Shown: piece after piece, positions 51,541-64,000 of the stretch
Numbering within the stretch: the stretch's first letter is position 1
Layout of the letters: each line of letters opens with the position of its first letter
Source: Stenopsyche tienmushanensis
Lineage: Eukaryota; Arthropoda; Insecta; Trichoptera; Stenopsychidae
Assembly (NCBI GenBank): GCA_008973525.1
Contig: WACJ01000251.1
Coordinates: 1 to 64,000, forward strand
Direction: 5' to 3'
Length of the DNA stretch: 64,000 nucleotides
Made by a program: the position numbers and the translations under genes
Notes under the pieces: generated by a model
Database searches by the model: none
The model's input: the letters and a program-made list of their open reading frames with translations, nothing else
Told to the model about the DNA's origin: nothing

Positions 51541-54005
51541 TCTCTTGTTAGTCGTTATTTCAAGAACATGGAGCAAATTCACACTATTTTATGTATGCAA
51601 AGTCTTAATCTTTCTTCATAGATGGAACTCTAAGAAATTAAGAAAGATAGTGTTGATTGGCGAGAAATTTAGCACAAGATATGTATCGCCAAGCTGTAAC
51701 CGCTTCGGAATAATGGCAAACATGTTGGCAACACATGTATTTAATAACCGTGAACGTTTGTCCGGGTTATGGCACATATGTTGTGCCCTCGGTCTTTGGA
51801 GTGTTAATTTTATATTCGAGAATATCTCCATCAAAATACATTACAGTGAATCAATACGCCCCTCACGCACCACAAAATAAACGATTGACTTTCTTCTTCG
51901 CGCTGTAAATGTATATTTTCAATCAAAGCAAATTCCAAGTTCGTTATATAAAAAAAAGTTATAAATCCAAGTTTTCGAAATAGCCTTCGAAAACAACACA
52001 AAAGGATTCCAAGTCAAAAAGTTAATACAAAAACGCCTGTCGAAAAAAATCTCATACAGACACACGCGAAGCGTTTCCATGTTTTGTTGGTTCGAAATTG
52101 ATTACGGCGCGGCTTTTTACATCCCCGGAAAAAAATGCTCCCGCAAATATTGCCCAGAATTAAATTTAGCACCATAATTATATGAAATAGAAAACAATAA
52201 AGAAGTGCGCCGAGAAGTAGACGAATAAAGAAAGCTCTCCTAAATGGCACGTCCGGGAAAACTGAGTGAGAGTAGTCATATAAAGGAAACGAGTTCTTTG
52301 TGAGCATTGGGGTGCGGTTCAGTCCCTTAATGTACTTTCCACATATCTATAAAGCCTCTATGAACACACACTCCTTGCAGGGCAGCAATTTTTTTATTTA
52401 CTAAAAACAAAAAGGAGTTCTTTGTTTAAGAAAAATAAATGGGAAATGTGTTTGGGAATAAATTGAATAATAAAAATGTAGCACGCCTTGGAACAGCTTC
52501 CAATGCTTGAATATACCAAATTATGAAATCCCATATAAAATAATTATTTTCTATTTAAATTAGTATATATATATTTAAATTATAATCAATACATGAAACA
52601 TGCAATTATTTTGTTCGGTAACATTTATTTTTTCTTAAGTTGCTATATCCGTTATGGGATGTAAGCAATCTCCATAAGCGACTTTCCTAGAGTAACGATT
52701 TTTCGTTTGAATTCGAAAGCGAAAACGTAGGATACAAGGGGGTGAAAAAACCAATAATGAATACATCCAGAAATAGATTGATTAAAATCAAAGACAAAAA
52801 TAAATCAGAATACCAAGTTACAAACCTGATGAAAAAATGAAGGAAAAAAACAGATTTAATTAACCGAGCGATAGGATAGGATTGCAGAAGGGGAGTAACT
52901 AATACGCTCGGTTCATATTTTAATTTAGCCATACATAATAGACCACGGCATGAATACATGCAGCAGCGAAGATGAAAAAAATTCAGAACGATGACGGATA
53001 TAAATTTAATGGAGAAAATTCAAGCACCACAAGTGGGGAGAGACTCGTTCTTCGCATCGAAAATTCTCCACTAAAACGGCTGCGATTCATAAAAGAACAC
53101 CCCCCCCCCGTAGAAGTTCCCCCGGCGGTTCCGACGATCCTAAAAGAAAGGTCAGTAAAACGACCACAGAATCCATCGTCCAGGAGTAATATCGAGATTA
53201 TATCATAGCAAATCCACCGTGGGATTTCAAAAACGAATTTCATTTTATTGCCGTGTTTTCGTTCCTCGCTCTGCTTCATTTGTCTGCGTCAGCATGCGCG
53301 ATTGAGTTACATCGTATGAACGAGTCTTGCTTCAACGATCCAGATCTGGCGGGCGAATATGACAAATTCTATGAAATTGTGAAATGACCGCATGGCCGAA
53401 GCATAATGACCGTAATAACGTACCGGATGCGATCACGTGACATCGATGGCCAATAGGCGCTTGGTTCGTTACGTTCGATACCGTATATCTCATCTATCCG
53501 TAATTTAATTTTGACACACTCAAACTAACGACGAACATAAACTAAATACATATGGAAACTCAATTATAGAAAAAACTATTTAAATAGTCCTAAAAGCGTT
53601 CCCATAGATACACAAACGACAAACAAATTTTCTTCTTAAAGTGCCATATTCATTATCGGTTTTAGTTGATCTTCATCTGAGGTGTAATGGATTTTCCATT
53701 AACTTTCACATATGATAAGATTATTTAAACAGGATTTTTTAAATAGAGGAGGATCTGAGAAGTAACGAAATTATCATCATTTTTAAATTATACTTTAACG
53801 ATTTTTGCAAAACTAGTCACTCATAGGCGGCTCTGTTATTTAGTACAATGTTTTTGAAGTGAAACTTCTACGGATGCGGTAGGGTAAAACGTGACGCAAA
53901 ATTGAAACTCGTTTTGATTCTCCATTTCCAAACCAATAGCAAGCATATTTTATAAAATTATATATTATACAACACCCAGCTCAATCTTTTGACCAACAAT
54001 TTTCG
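51541..54005. other. Non-coding stretch
   Basis: No exon or RNA gene is supported. It contains a poly(C) run at about 53099-53110 and, near 53853-53890, a segment (gaagtgaaacttctacggat, gcggtaggg) shared with the 18.2-kb region. Confidence 0.5.
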
Positions 54006-54009
54006 TTAA

Positions 54010-54548
54010 CCTTTTCGTGAGTACTTACGGAAATATCCGTTTTGACCTTCACTATTCAGAATTGTGCATTGAAGCTCCGAGGCGGACAGAGACAGAGAGA
54101 ACTTAGCGCAGTTCGGGAGACTGAGACGGATAGCTTCTTCATATGCATCGCATGATTGTATAGATCGTTAAGCCCAATTTTATCCACTTATAATGATTTC
54201 GATTTCAAGTGTGTTATTTGTTTACGCAAAGAAACGACCGAATATTGTGTGTTATCGAGAGTGTTTATTTATTTAACTGCTTGCTGTTCTTCGCTGCGTG
54301 TTGAATGAGTCTTTGTTCAATTATCATTTCTTTCTAAAGGAGGAGCACTTGAATCGATTTTTTGTGCATTGTTTATGTAAAGAAATGAAGTGGTCTTGTA
54401 TGCACTATCAAGTGTTCATTAACAATTGACTCTGCCTCGAATTGAAGATTGTCTTACGCTGATTAGGAGCTGACAGAAAGTAATCGGTGTAAAGCGATTA
54501 TGACATCAACGACTTCATCGATTTTAAATTTGCTCACTAACGAAAAGG
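54010..54548. mobile_element. PiggyBac-like non-autonomous element, 539 bp
   Basis: The element is flanked by TTAA at 54006-54009 and 54549-54552. The left end reads CCTTTTCGTGAGT and the reverse complement of the right end CCTTTTCGTTAGT, 12 of 13 identical. TTAA target duplication with inverted repeats starting CC is the piggyBac signature. No transposase is encoded. The interior is less AT-rich than its surroundings and contains short chance ORFs. Confidence 0.8.
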
Positions 54549-54732
54549 TTAATAAATATTTTAAAAAGCAATGCATAAAATCAACTTTCCCTAGGAGTTA
54601 AAAAGTTTCACTTCGACCGTATGTCTTATGTATATATTTTTCTCAAACTGGATTTGATCCCGAACCTCCCGAAAGAAGAGTTCAGAATCCGATCCACTAT
54701 ATTTCAACTCCTGGTGTTTCGCATAATAAATA

Positions 54733-55124
54733 TTAGGTTGAGTCATAAATAACTGCCGAAATAACAAATTCAACAATTACATATTCACCATTATTAGTGA
54801 TAACTTTCTCCCATTTTACTGAAAACTTTATTTTTCTTGAACACGTTGTAGTTGTTGAGTGTTAGTCGTAACCGTATCACTGTTGCCTTGTTTAAACTCC
54901 CAAAGTATTATATGACGAAAATTCACTTTTTGATTTACCATTTTAAGGGTAAAAAAAATACTTTAACATAAAATATGACACGGTTAACTGTTGTCGAAAA
55001 ATAGATAAGACTCATACCTATCTAATAATACCCTATATTGACCAATACGGATGACTCATCAGGGGTAAAACCGAATAATTATAACGGCTTCTTTTCGCCG
55101 GCAACTATTTATGACTCACCCTAA
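54733..55124. mobile_element. Mariner-type MITE, 392 bp, with TA duplication
   Basis: The left end after TA reads TTAGGTTGAGTCATAAATAA. The reverse complement of the right end reads TTAGGGTGAGTCATAAATAG. The match extends about 26 bases and TA follows. TA duplication and TIRs beginning TTAGG are mariner hallmarks. The interior is too short and broken to encode transposase. Confidence 0.88.
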
Positions 55125-55126
55125 TA

Positions 55127-58100
55127 AAAGTATTAATACTGTTTTTAAATTTTAAGTAGAATAAATGGCTTTTAACAACGTTATATCTCTCCCATTTATT
55201 TACCGAACTATTCCTTTACATTTCCTTAGGGAAGATGAATACCATATAGTAAAAAAATATGCATTAGAATATTTTGTATAAATATATAAAAAGTCGAGAA
55301 ATCTAACACAATACAATATTTGTATCCTAAACTTGATCAGACTTATTAAGTTTAATATTAATACTTAATCATTGGAGTTTTTTATCAAATTAAACTATTA
55401 GATTGCATTTAAATTAATGCTGAAATTGCAAACGATCTAACGTTGATAAAACATTAAAGCATGTTTAAGCTATCATGGAATCGTATGGTGAGCAATTACG
55501 CCTGTTTACTATTGGCTATACGTTTTTAATGTGCAATTCTTATCAAACAGGACAAATTGTCTTGCAGCACGATAATGCATTTCTATTTGTGGAACACAGT
55601 GGAAAATCAATACAAGCGGATAGGTTTTATTAAAATTGAGGGTTTTTTTTTACTATTTGACATTTGGGGATGTATTCTCTCGCAAATTGACGTATTCGTC
55701 GGAGGATGAATAACGCTTTTATCGGTTGTATACGGGGGTTTCATTTGTTGGATTTAATCCCGTCAAAGCAGACAAAACCGCGCGTTTAACCCCCAGTATA
55801 ATGGGCTCAAATGAATACCCTCCCCAAAAAGCTATTTATTAAAAAGCATAGGGTTTAATAAAATGATTGACGTCAGAATATGGGAGAGCTTTCCGCCGTG
55901 AGTGCTATAATGTAAGTACGGGGCATTGTTTTGCGAAAATGTTCATTTCGAAACAGGGACGATCAATTCCAATAATGGAGCAAACCACAATGATGATCAT
56001 GTATATACACTCTGCGCTAATAATAAAGCTTTTAGCGAATAAATTACTTTGCGGAAATGCAGTGGCGAGCTGAGGACGTCGCAACAGCCCCAGAGGGTTG
56101 AAAGTGCTCCAGATGAGCTTCGTTATTAGATTCCCGTTAAAAAAAAAATAACTGGCGAAGAATGAAAATACGAAAAAATGAAATCTTCCGGAGCGCTATT
56201 GCATTTCAAATAAAAAGTGCAACCGAGCAAAATAATTGCAAAACGCCAAAGAAAAAATGAAACGAACCCAACCCGAGAGGGTAGTAATCCCATTCCAGGA
56301 TATGAATATTATAAGGGTCAAGTCGAGCGATGGCCTCCCAAGACATCAATATTGAAGCATCGTTATGACCTTATAAGACCGACTTAATTACACGTGAACA
56401 TTTCCTAGTTGTGCACTCAGCCATGGTCCCTGAGAGACTCTTTTGAGGTCGCTCAGCATGCAATGACGGTTAGATTTCATTATCCGAATTCACCCCACAA
56501 GAATAAAACCGACCATTTTCTTGCAGCCGAGAATGTTCCGAGCCCAAAGCATATAGTAATTAAATTTATCGCGGCATTCCAAGAACGCATTTATTATTCA
56601 AAACCCCCAGAATATCCCGACCTACAAACGCACCCGAAAATAATCACGTTCGTACCCTGCGCGATACGCGATTTAAGTCCTGAAATGTTAGTCGTTTAGA
56701 CTCATATCCAATGAAGATTTTAACAACATAGGCGAGCTTTTTTAAAAATAATCTAAAACGATGGTTTTAAAAATATTTTTTATTTTAAATATATTTTTGC
56801 TGCCTTGTTAAATGTTTTACGTTAATAAATTTAGGGTAAATGATTAAAACAGTGTTTTAATGTTTTGTCGAATTAAAACGCAACTAAATGATGTATCGAC
56901 CGAATAACTTTTGTATGAAAGATAATGAAAGACGACTTCTTAACAACCAAAAAGCATTCGTATACTGAATCCGACGTTCGAAGATTTATTGACATGAATA
57001 TGACTTCGTTGGATTTTCATACGAGCAAAACGTAGAAAGAACGCTCCATTGAAAATACTAAAAGCATTCCACACGTCAATGCTCGCGTATTCTTTACAAA
57101 GAAAATAAAATAAAAACGACGGGGAAAATGCTCCGAGCATTTGAAACGTGAGGCATACCATTGAATGCCATGAGAATATTTATTTTATTTTAAAATATTT
57201 AAAGAAATCATGCATGAGTCATAATGTTGTTGGTTAACCGTCCGTCAACACAACCGTATGGCCAATCTATGATCTTTCAAATTCAATATTGTCATCTCAC
57301 TCGTACTCATGTATGCAATGATAATTCATAATCTATAGATGATATCATAGTAGTACACATCATTTGGCTCCCACGTCGGGTGACCCATGAACCCGTCACA
57401 GACGTGGAATAAATCATAAGGTCAAATAAGGATAAATATCACATCAAAAACACACACACATAAAACGAACGTCACATTAGAGCTTTCAAGTTCGGCGAAT
57501 ATCTCCGAATTTTCCCATGCGTCACGTCGTAACCACTCTATTGACAAGAGCTAACCAAATAATTTGCCTCCGAGGAAGTAGCGCGTGATATGCGTGACGC
57601 ACGCGACATGAAAAAGCAATAAGTCCTTTCGGATCTTGAAAATGCCACCCCCCCGACTTCATATTTTCTCGCATTTAATTCGATGCCTCTTCTTTATCTC
57701 GCTATAATTTCCGACGAAGATAAAACTCTCCGAGAGGAGATAAAGGTCATTTTAAACGGACGAGGATCCTGGCGCGCCGGATATGGCACAAAGGAACGAG
57801 ATGTTAATACTACCAAAGTCTCCCGGTTGTAAAGTGGGATTATGCGGGATTGTCCTCTACCGGGGGTTGACTTTCTATGCCGTCAAGAGCGGTTGATATG
57901 CCTCATGCATAATCATGATGCGAGGATTTCAATGAAGAACTTGTCAAAACTTCACAGATCGAATGAATATATAAAATTTGAAGCTTCAGCTTTAAATTCA
58001 TCGCAACACAGGTGATACTAATGGAGGAAAAGGGCGAAATGTTCTTTGGACCGATGGGCTATGAAGCGTCTAAATATATCTATTTTATTAGCGGTGAGGA

Positions 58101-58380
58101 CAAAAACAATTTCTTGTAGTTTATGGGCGATGTTATATTTTGTAAAAAGATGTACGATAGCTATATGGCGATGAGCAGACAGCGTTAATACAATACCGAG
58201 CCAAGTTTCCACCCGGAGAAAATCAATAGGGTCAAGCGAAGCTTTTGCGAACAGGGATAAATGTAGATGCATATACATCTTCGTCATAAGGTTTAACCAT
58301 TTTTATATCAACCAACAGATATATCTGCATTTAAAATACATATATATAAATAATAACATTTTTTAACATAGTAGGATTTG
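55127..58380. other. Non-coding stretch
   Basis: No gene or repeat that I can support. Moderately GC-rich patches (56400-56700, 57600-57900) show no splice-bounded coding frame. Confidence 0.5.
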
Positions 58381-58988
58381 TTAGTTTCTGAGTTCTTCCG
58401 AAGCTAAAGGATCTAGTTGGAAACCAAACTGTGGAATATTAAAGTGGCATTTTCGAGCCTCTTCGATAAGATCAAATCGGGATGTCGTGGATATGCACGG
58501 CGAACCATTGATAATGAACGTCATTCGTCTTAGATTCAGAAAAGAGTCATAGAACCGACGTAAATTGCGAAATGCATTTTCAGTGACCTCTCTTTTAAAG
58601 CTATAAAAATTACATTCAAACACCTAATTCAACTAAATTTGGTAGTGATAAAAAACCACTAAAAAAAAGAAATATATTGGCCTAACTTTAGGAAGAAATA
58701 TACCCTTCTCAGTTGTCTCTAAAAACCCCTTATAAATATTATAACATACATCTCTTTTAGCCAAATTATTGTAGTCATGTTCAGCTTTATTCAACTTTAT
58801 AGATTGGTCTAAAACTTTGATGTTGTTCAACTAATGATAATATATCTTTACTTCGAACTAATGAACAACGTCTATTTTATTTACCTCAAAATCTTCATTG
58901 CTTCCATTATACTTTCTATTCAACTTTAATCCGACATGCGAATAATAGAGCCCATGGAAAAGCTTATTATTAACATTGTAAAAGTATA
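58381..58988 (-). CDS. Unidentified small multi-exon gene (3' part)
   Basis: Three consecutive minus-strand exons join in frame: 58988-58885 (start provisional), 58830-58687 and 58623-58381, separated by introns of 54 and 63 bp. They encode, among others, KLFHGLYYSHVGLKLNRKYN, then KVLDQSIKLNKAEHDYNNLA and GFLETTEKGIFLPK, then VFECNFYSFKREVTENAFRN, LRRMTFIINGSPCISTTSRF and DLIEEARKCHFNIPQFGFQL, ending EELRN and a stop. The composition is clearly protein-like against a poor background, and phases agree (0 and 0). The donor of the middle exon (GTTAGG) is weak. I do not recognise the family and see no transposase motif. The 5' end is unknown; a strong TATA-like element sits upstream at 59254-59262 on the same strand. 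Confidence 0.55.
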
Positions 58989-61218
58989 CTATTTAATTTT
59001 TTCACTTTATAAATTTTAATATATATCCGCGAGTTTTATTTGCTAGATGTTATTCTAAGACAATAAACAACAGATCGAATAGTCTTGAAAACCTAATAAT
59101 TCTTTCGGAATATCGAATTAAAAATTCAATACGATCAAATGGGGATGATTCCAAATTACATTTGGATTTGAATTCAATACAATAAACAGGAGCAATTCAT
59201 TAAATACAGCCCTTGAAAAAACATGTTGAATGGTTGAACAAAAAAGGGGTTGTCTTTTTATAGGACAAGGTGCGCCTATGTCTGGCAATGATGACCTACC
59301 ACAAGTCAAAATAATTATATTGGATTCTTATAAATTTTCGCAAAAAATGATCGTTTTATATTATGTGTTGTTGTAGAAAATAACAATGGATGAAAACCAA
59401 TAAACCTCAAATTCATATACTGAGATCGATATTACATTCCGAAAATAATATGATAGAATATGAAGAGTATTATCTATTATAAATATTTTTAGGTTTATAC
59501 GTTAAGTGTTAAATGGTAAAATAGATCATAAAAAGGAACATGTAATGCCTTGAAAATATAATACACCCTTTGAATACGACGTTAAAAAAATGATTGACAG
59601 AAAAATAATGGCTATAGATTTCATAAAGTATTAAATTTTTCACCGTTTAATAACCTTTTTTTGAAATATCAAGCATTCATATATACATAAAAAATATACA
59701 ATTTACATCACATGAGACTATGAGAAATCGAGGACTTGTTCAGGTTTTGATTTGAATCAGTTTGTATTTTTGAAACAGGACGTGAAAGACGCAATGACCA
59801 AACGAATTCATGAAATCTGAAACTCATGTGGTTGAGTCCGATTAGTACTCGACTATATAGGGCTGCCGAATCCATTAGTATTAAGTGTCCACTAAGAAAA
59901 TCAGAGTGTGGACAATTTGAAAGAGATCTTTAGATGGAAATAGAAGCATATTTTCGGTCATTTGATAACACTTAATTAAGCTTCTCCTGTAGGATGACTA
60001 AAAATGCAAACGTACATACTAATATGCCAAAGCCTTCGATGACGACTTACAAAGAAAAATATATTCGAATAAACTGTTCCGCAAATAATACATGGAAAAC
60101 GTATCAAATCTTATTCGTCGGTTATGTTTCATACGAGCCATTGTATATTATCTCGAAAATGAAAATATCATTTCGCATTGTAAGAAAAACGACGTACATA
60201 CAAACGTGAACCGACTGAATCACTTAGCACACGTAAGTTAAAAAGGCTTCTTGATCCGCCCACAGCACCGTGAAGGATTTATAGGATATAAAGTGGTTTA
60301 TGTCCCGCCGTCGCAATATATTGGAAATACAATAACTTCAGCATAAAGCTCCTTTTCGGACGGAAGCTTTTCGTTCTTGATTGCTTAAGTATATGATATT
60401 CGAATGAATATTAAAATCGTGCACTATCGACGCATATGGATATTGCAGGAGCGAACAATGAGTCTGAGAGCGCGCCGTCGAAGAGCTTAAAGCTCTCAGA
60501 TGTGCGCATATCGAAAAAGCTCAGCGCCATTATGTCGAAAGCCACTAATGCTATGGTAGGATACGTTTCGCAATGTGAAATTCAAAGCTCGGAAAATCGC
60601 ATTCGCTTGATACATACAGGTGATACTAAATTATTCGCCTCTGTTGTATGAAAACCCAGACGATTCGGGGAAAATTCGGAAAAGGCGTGCATTCGAAAGC
60701 TAAACCCGAACATGTGTAATTCGACTTCAAGCATATTCATTATTTACACTCGCATGAGTTGAAATCCTCCGTAAAGACGCTGAAAGCACATAACCAAATA
60801 ATACAAGCCCAAGGCATTTACTTTGTTCTCTCCAGTACTAAAACTCAACCAAAAACACACTAATTTTATGACATGTTTAGCTGAAAAAAATTCATAGAAT
60901 TTTATTCCCCTGTAATTCATCCTTGAATATATATATTTAGAGCCCGTCGATGTATCGTTATCATTATTTCTTTTCTTCCTCGCTCCATTTCCTTGCTTAA
61001 ATATATCGATGTAATACTGTAATACGGCGTATTTGATGTACGTGTCATCATAAAACCGAGAAGAAAGACATTTTTCAGATATCTTAAGACATTATATTGT
61101 GTGCTGAATACAGTCTTCAAATTTATTGAATAAACTACCTCAAATTCACGATTATTTAAATATGATTTAAGGCTGCCCAAAGCATGTCATCCCCAGCAAT
61201 TTTAACGAGAAATGCAAA
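58989..61218. other. Mostly non-coding stretch upstream of the unidentified gene
   Basis: It may contain the first exon of the minus-strand gene at 58381-58988, but I cannot place one. Nothing else is recognised. The ORF at 60436-60651 has no splice signals or family resemblance. Confidence 0.45.
59254..59262 (-). promoter_or_regulatory. TATA-like element upstream of the unidentified gene
   Basis: On the minus strand the sequence reads ccTATAAAAAGac, a close match to the TATA consensus, about 270 bases before the first exon that I can place at 58988. No clear initiator or start codon with a long frame follows, so the link to the gene is tentative. Confidence 0.25.
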
Positions 61219-61226
61219 TCAATAAC
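61219..61226. repeat. 8-bp target-site duplication, left
   Basis: The sequence tcaataac is identical to 62259-62266 and abuts the hAT-type terminal repeat. Confidence 0.88.
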
Positions 61227-62258
61227 CAGAGCCGTAACAAGGGCGTGGCAAAGCAGGCGCCCGCCACGGGCGCAACTGGGCTTGAGACGCAAAACGCAGA
61301 ATACCAGTCAAGAGTTTTACATGATTTTTATTTTACTTTACATGAATCTACACTGATTGACTCTGTTCGTTTTTAGTTGTTGTTCTCTTTTCTTCTTTAT
61401 CGCTCAAACATTGGGCAGATCCAGCCGCCATAAACGCGCAATAAAATAAAGACAACAATATTTTCAATTGTAAACTTTAAACAACTCTCCCGATCAGTCT
61501 CCTTCGGACAACTTCGTTTAGTAATGAGAGTTCGTAGTCGTTCTGTAGACATGTTCGGGTATGACGTCCGATCGTGAGGCGCTCATTCGTCATATCAGCG
61601 GTCCGAAAAGCGGTCTGAAAAGCGGACCGGTTGGACACAGATCTTGTGGCGACTTCGTCCTCTTTTAGGGCTTTTTGCGGCATTTCCCCCTCAGAGGCTT
61701 AATTACATAGGTGGCTCGCTGCAAATGAAGTCTCTATCTTACTAATGTATCTATCTTACTAATTTGTGCTGCTATCTTAGCAAGTTTTTTAGTTTTAAAT
61801 TACAAAATCTAACTAGTTTCTTCTCCGCGCTCAGAGCGTGTTTGGCCCCTTTAAATTGAGAATGAGCGTGTCCTTGGGGACAAGGATATTAAATTCACGG
61901 CACCCATCTTGCGCACAGCTTTCTCGTGTCTTCTTGCGCTCGCGCACTTCTTTGACCATGATATATTTACTACAACTCGACTCTAATAATAGGAATATTG
62001 ATATGAAATATAATAGATACGAGGTTCAGAATTTTTCTGAATTTCATATGGTGTACCAAATACATATCATGGTAGCGCGCGGGAGCTTTCTATAACAAAC
62101 GCAATCTGTATGTTAGGTCGGGTACTTATGAGACTATCTTCGTATATTATTTTAATATATTGCATTTATAATAGTTTTATTTAACTTTTTTAAATTGGGG
62201 GGGGGGGCTTCAAGTAAGATACTTGCCACAGGCGCTTTACACCCTCGTTACGACTCTG
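61227..62258. mobile_element. hAT-type element, 1032 bp, with TIRs and 8-bp TSD
   Basis: The left end reads CAGAGCCGTAACAAGGGCGT and the reverse complement of the right end CAGAGTCGTAACGAGGGTGT. Identical 8-bp duplications (tcaataac) flank it. CAG-starting short TIRs with 8-bp duplications define hAT elements. The interior contains degenerate, partly GC-rich sequence, including a 68-codon minus-strand ORF (61477-61683) of unproven relation to transposase, and a G9-10 run near 62199. It is non-autonomous as it stands. The related truncated copy is at 45498. Confidence 0.9.
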
Positions 62259-62266
62259 TCAATAAC
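62259..62266. repeat. 8-bp target-site duplication, right
   Basis: Second copy of tcaataac; see 61219-61226. Confidence 0.88.
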
Positions 62267-64000
62267 CAATGCAAGTCAAGCCTAATGCAGGAATAGGGGT
62301 TCGTCAATGCTCATTTATAAGAAAATGAACCTAGATCAAAAGGTAAGGAACGCCTTTGCCATATAAGAATTCGATACCGTACAATAAATCTAAGCAAAAA
62401 AATTCAATAAATATCTTCGGATAAATACTTGTTCCTGCCCCTAAGCTATAATTAACAATGCGAATAAAATAAGAGCTCAGAAAGAACGATCAGTATATAA
62501 CAAAAAATAATATATACATAAGATACAAGAGACAATATGCTCTCATTATAATTTGTTCAGATTTTTACAAAAACGAGATTGAAAACATGTTTAAATTAGA
62601 TTGAAGTTCCTTTTTTTAAACAGCTATTTTTAATTTGAGAGGAGATATAATAAAAGGAATCATCGAAATTGATATTCAGCATTATTTTCTGCTTAAACAC
62701 TGAATCCTTGGTAATAAATAATTCAGTGTATCGGCTAATAAATGTAAACCAACATTGTCTGAATTTATAAGCATACATCCTTTCATAATTCGCATAAATT
62801 ATCATAAAATATATAACACAGGATTGGAGCAATGCCGTAAAAGGACGAATGTAAATGAAACGGCTGAATGACGATCAATACAGTGGAAACGCAAAAGCAA
62901 ATATAAGGTCAACAAACCTCCCAACACTTTCTACAAAAGCACTGCAAGGCACTAAAACAAAAAAGAAAGTTCGTCGACAGTTTGCTCAATTTATTAGTTT
63001 CCCATTTCGTTCTCGATTTGTTCAGCTCTCAGCTCAAAAATACTTCTTGGATTTTTGATCCATTATTAAAGCGGTTACATCAAACAATTCGGAGGGATGT
63101 CAAATTTTCAACAAGCGATATACTTTAAGTGTTCTTCTTCCTCCACTTAAGATATCATCTTGCATTAAGACTGAGCCTCAACGTAAACAGGACGAAAGTA
63201 AAATACTGTCTCATCGAATTAAACTTATTTCAGGCCACGAGGAAAAATTTTTACGTCGTTCGAGTCCCAATAAACATCCACAAAAACCAAAGACAGGTCG
63301 CCATAAGAGCGAAAATAATTATTTCAGCACATATCGACCGAACATTATGGCGAAAAAAAGCTCTTTACTCGCTCGATTTGAATATAAAAGCAATTCCAGT
63401 CATATGCGCCAAGATAAATTACAAATTCACTTGACCCAAAATGTGCGTGGCGAATGTGAGTAATGCCTATGAATATTAACACGCAATTAAACTACATGGG
63501 ATATGTGGTTCAACCACTTGCCCGAATCTATTTCGGGAAAACCACGAAAGCCTGCATTTTATGCAATGATTCAACATTAAAAAGCCACACGGGGCTCACA
63601 ACTTTTCATCGAAGATCAGTCTGAAACAACCACGCAATCATCGCCTCACCCAAATCACTCGATTTTCTGAAACTCTGAGGCTTCTTATATTATTAATCCC
63701 TGTCCCTGAAGGACTCGACAATATCTACGCGGGTCGATCATTCCGTGATAAATTATTTTCGGTCTAACATAATCTTCGCGGTCAGCATGTTTGTTATGGC
63801 GTTGGCACCAACGTCGGATAATATTTTGCGTGTCGTAATTTTATTCTAGATGTTATTTCGAGATTTCAACCAAAATTTATTTTAAAAAAAGCACCCAAAA
63901 TAAACCATATTTATAAATGCAGACCATAACTATAAAATAGGCGGAGAACATACAAATACGTACAATGAGCGATATACACGAGATTTGGGTAAATCAATGA
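62267..64000. other. Non-coding stretch at the window end
   Basis: I see no gene, RNA or repeat. The ORFs at 62855-63058 and 63129-63434 have neither splice context nor recognisable motifs. Confidence 0.5.

Noticed and set aside
54501..54548. ATG with MTSTTSSILNLLTNEK followed by a GT, as a first coding exon
   Set aside because: It lies inside the piggyBac-like element and the apparent end coincides with the element's terminal repeat.
60436..60651. 71-codon plus-strand ORF with protein-like composition
   Set aside because: No splice signals, no recognisable family and no supporting neighbour exon.
1..64000. CRISPR arrays, operons, bacterial gene clusters or a new defence-type system
   Set aside because: Spliced genes, insect transposons and composition show this is eukaryotic DNA; no regularly spaced repeat array or gene cluster was seen.

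Overview
The window is AT-rich eukaryotic DNA, most likely from an insect. Coding exons are short and bounded by GT-AG introns. One gene is a clear orthologue of insect Sap47. Mariner, pogo-like, piggyBac-like, hAT, R1-clade and SINE repeats are all present. I could not place the species. Most of the 64 kb is intron or intergenic sequence with no recognisable gene.

Layout: (1) 1-28222, plus strand. This is the 3' part of a gene whose penultimate exon (825-909) encodes a basic, cysteine-containing segment like helix 8 and the proximal tail of an amine-type GPCR. Its last exon (27817-28222) lies about 26.9 kb downstream. The intron between them holds a graveyard of repeats: two copies of one tRNA-derived SINE, a mariner relic, another tRNA-like repeat, two LTR-like fragments, a BED-finger hAT transposase relic, and a 5'-truncated R1-clade LINE with a perfect 16-bp target-site duplication. 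(2) 32725-34871, minus strand. This is a complete six-exon secreted neutral lipase/phospholipase A1-type gene with Ser-Asp-His in place and a plausible core promoter. (3) 38028-43961, minus strand. These are the last five exons of Sap47 (synapse-associated protein, BSD domain); its 5' exons were not found in the window. (4) 43962-64000. This is probably Sap47 intron or upstream sequence. It carries two members of a hAT family (one complete with TIRs and 8-bp TSD), a mariner transposase fragment, a piggyBac-like and a mariner-type non-autonomous element side by side, a pogo/Tigger-like repeat zone, and an unidentified small multi-exon gene (58381-58988, minus).

The genes do not form a pathway; this is ordinary monocistronic insect genome organisation. 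I did not find a new biological system. The most useful observations are: two compensating apparent frameshifts at homopolymer runs in the GPCR terminal exon; several transposons whose ends and target duplications can be read exactly; a possible in-phase cassette exon in Sap47; a non-canonical nucleophile elbow in the lipase; and the unidentified gene near 58.4-59.0 kb.
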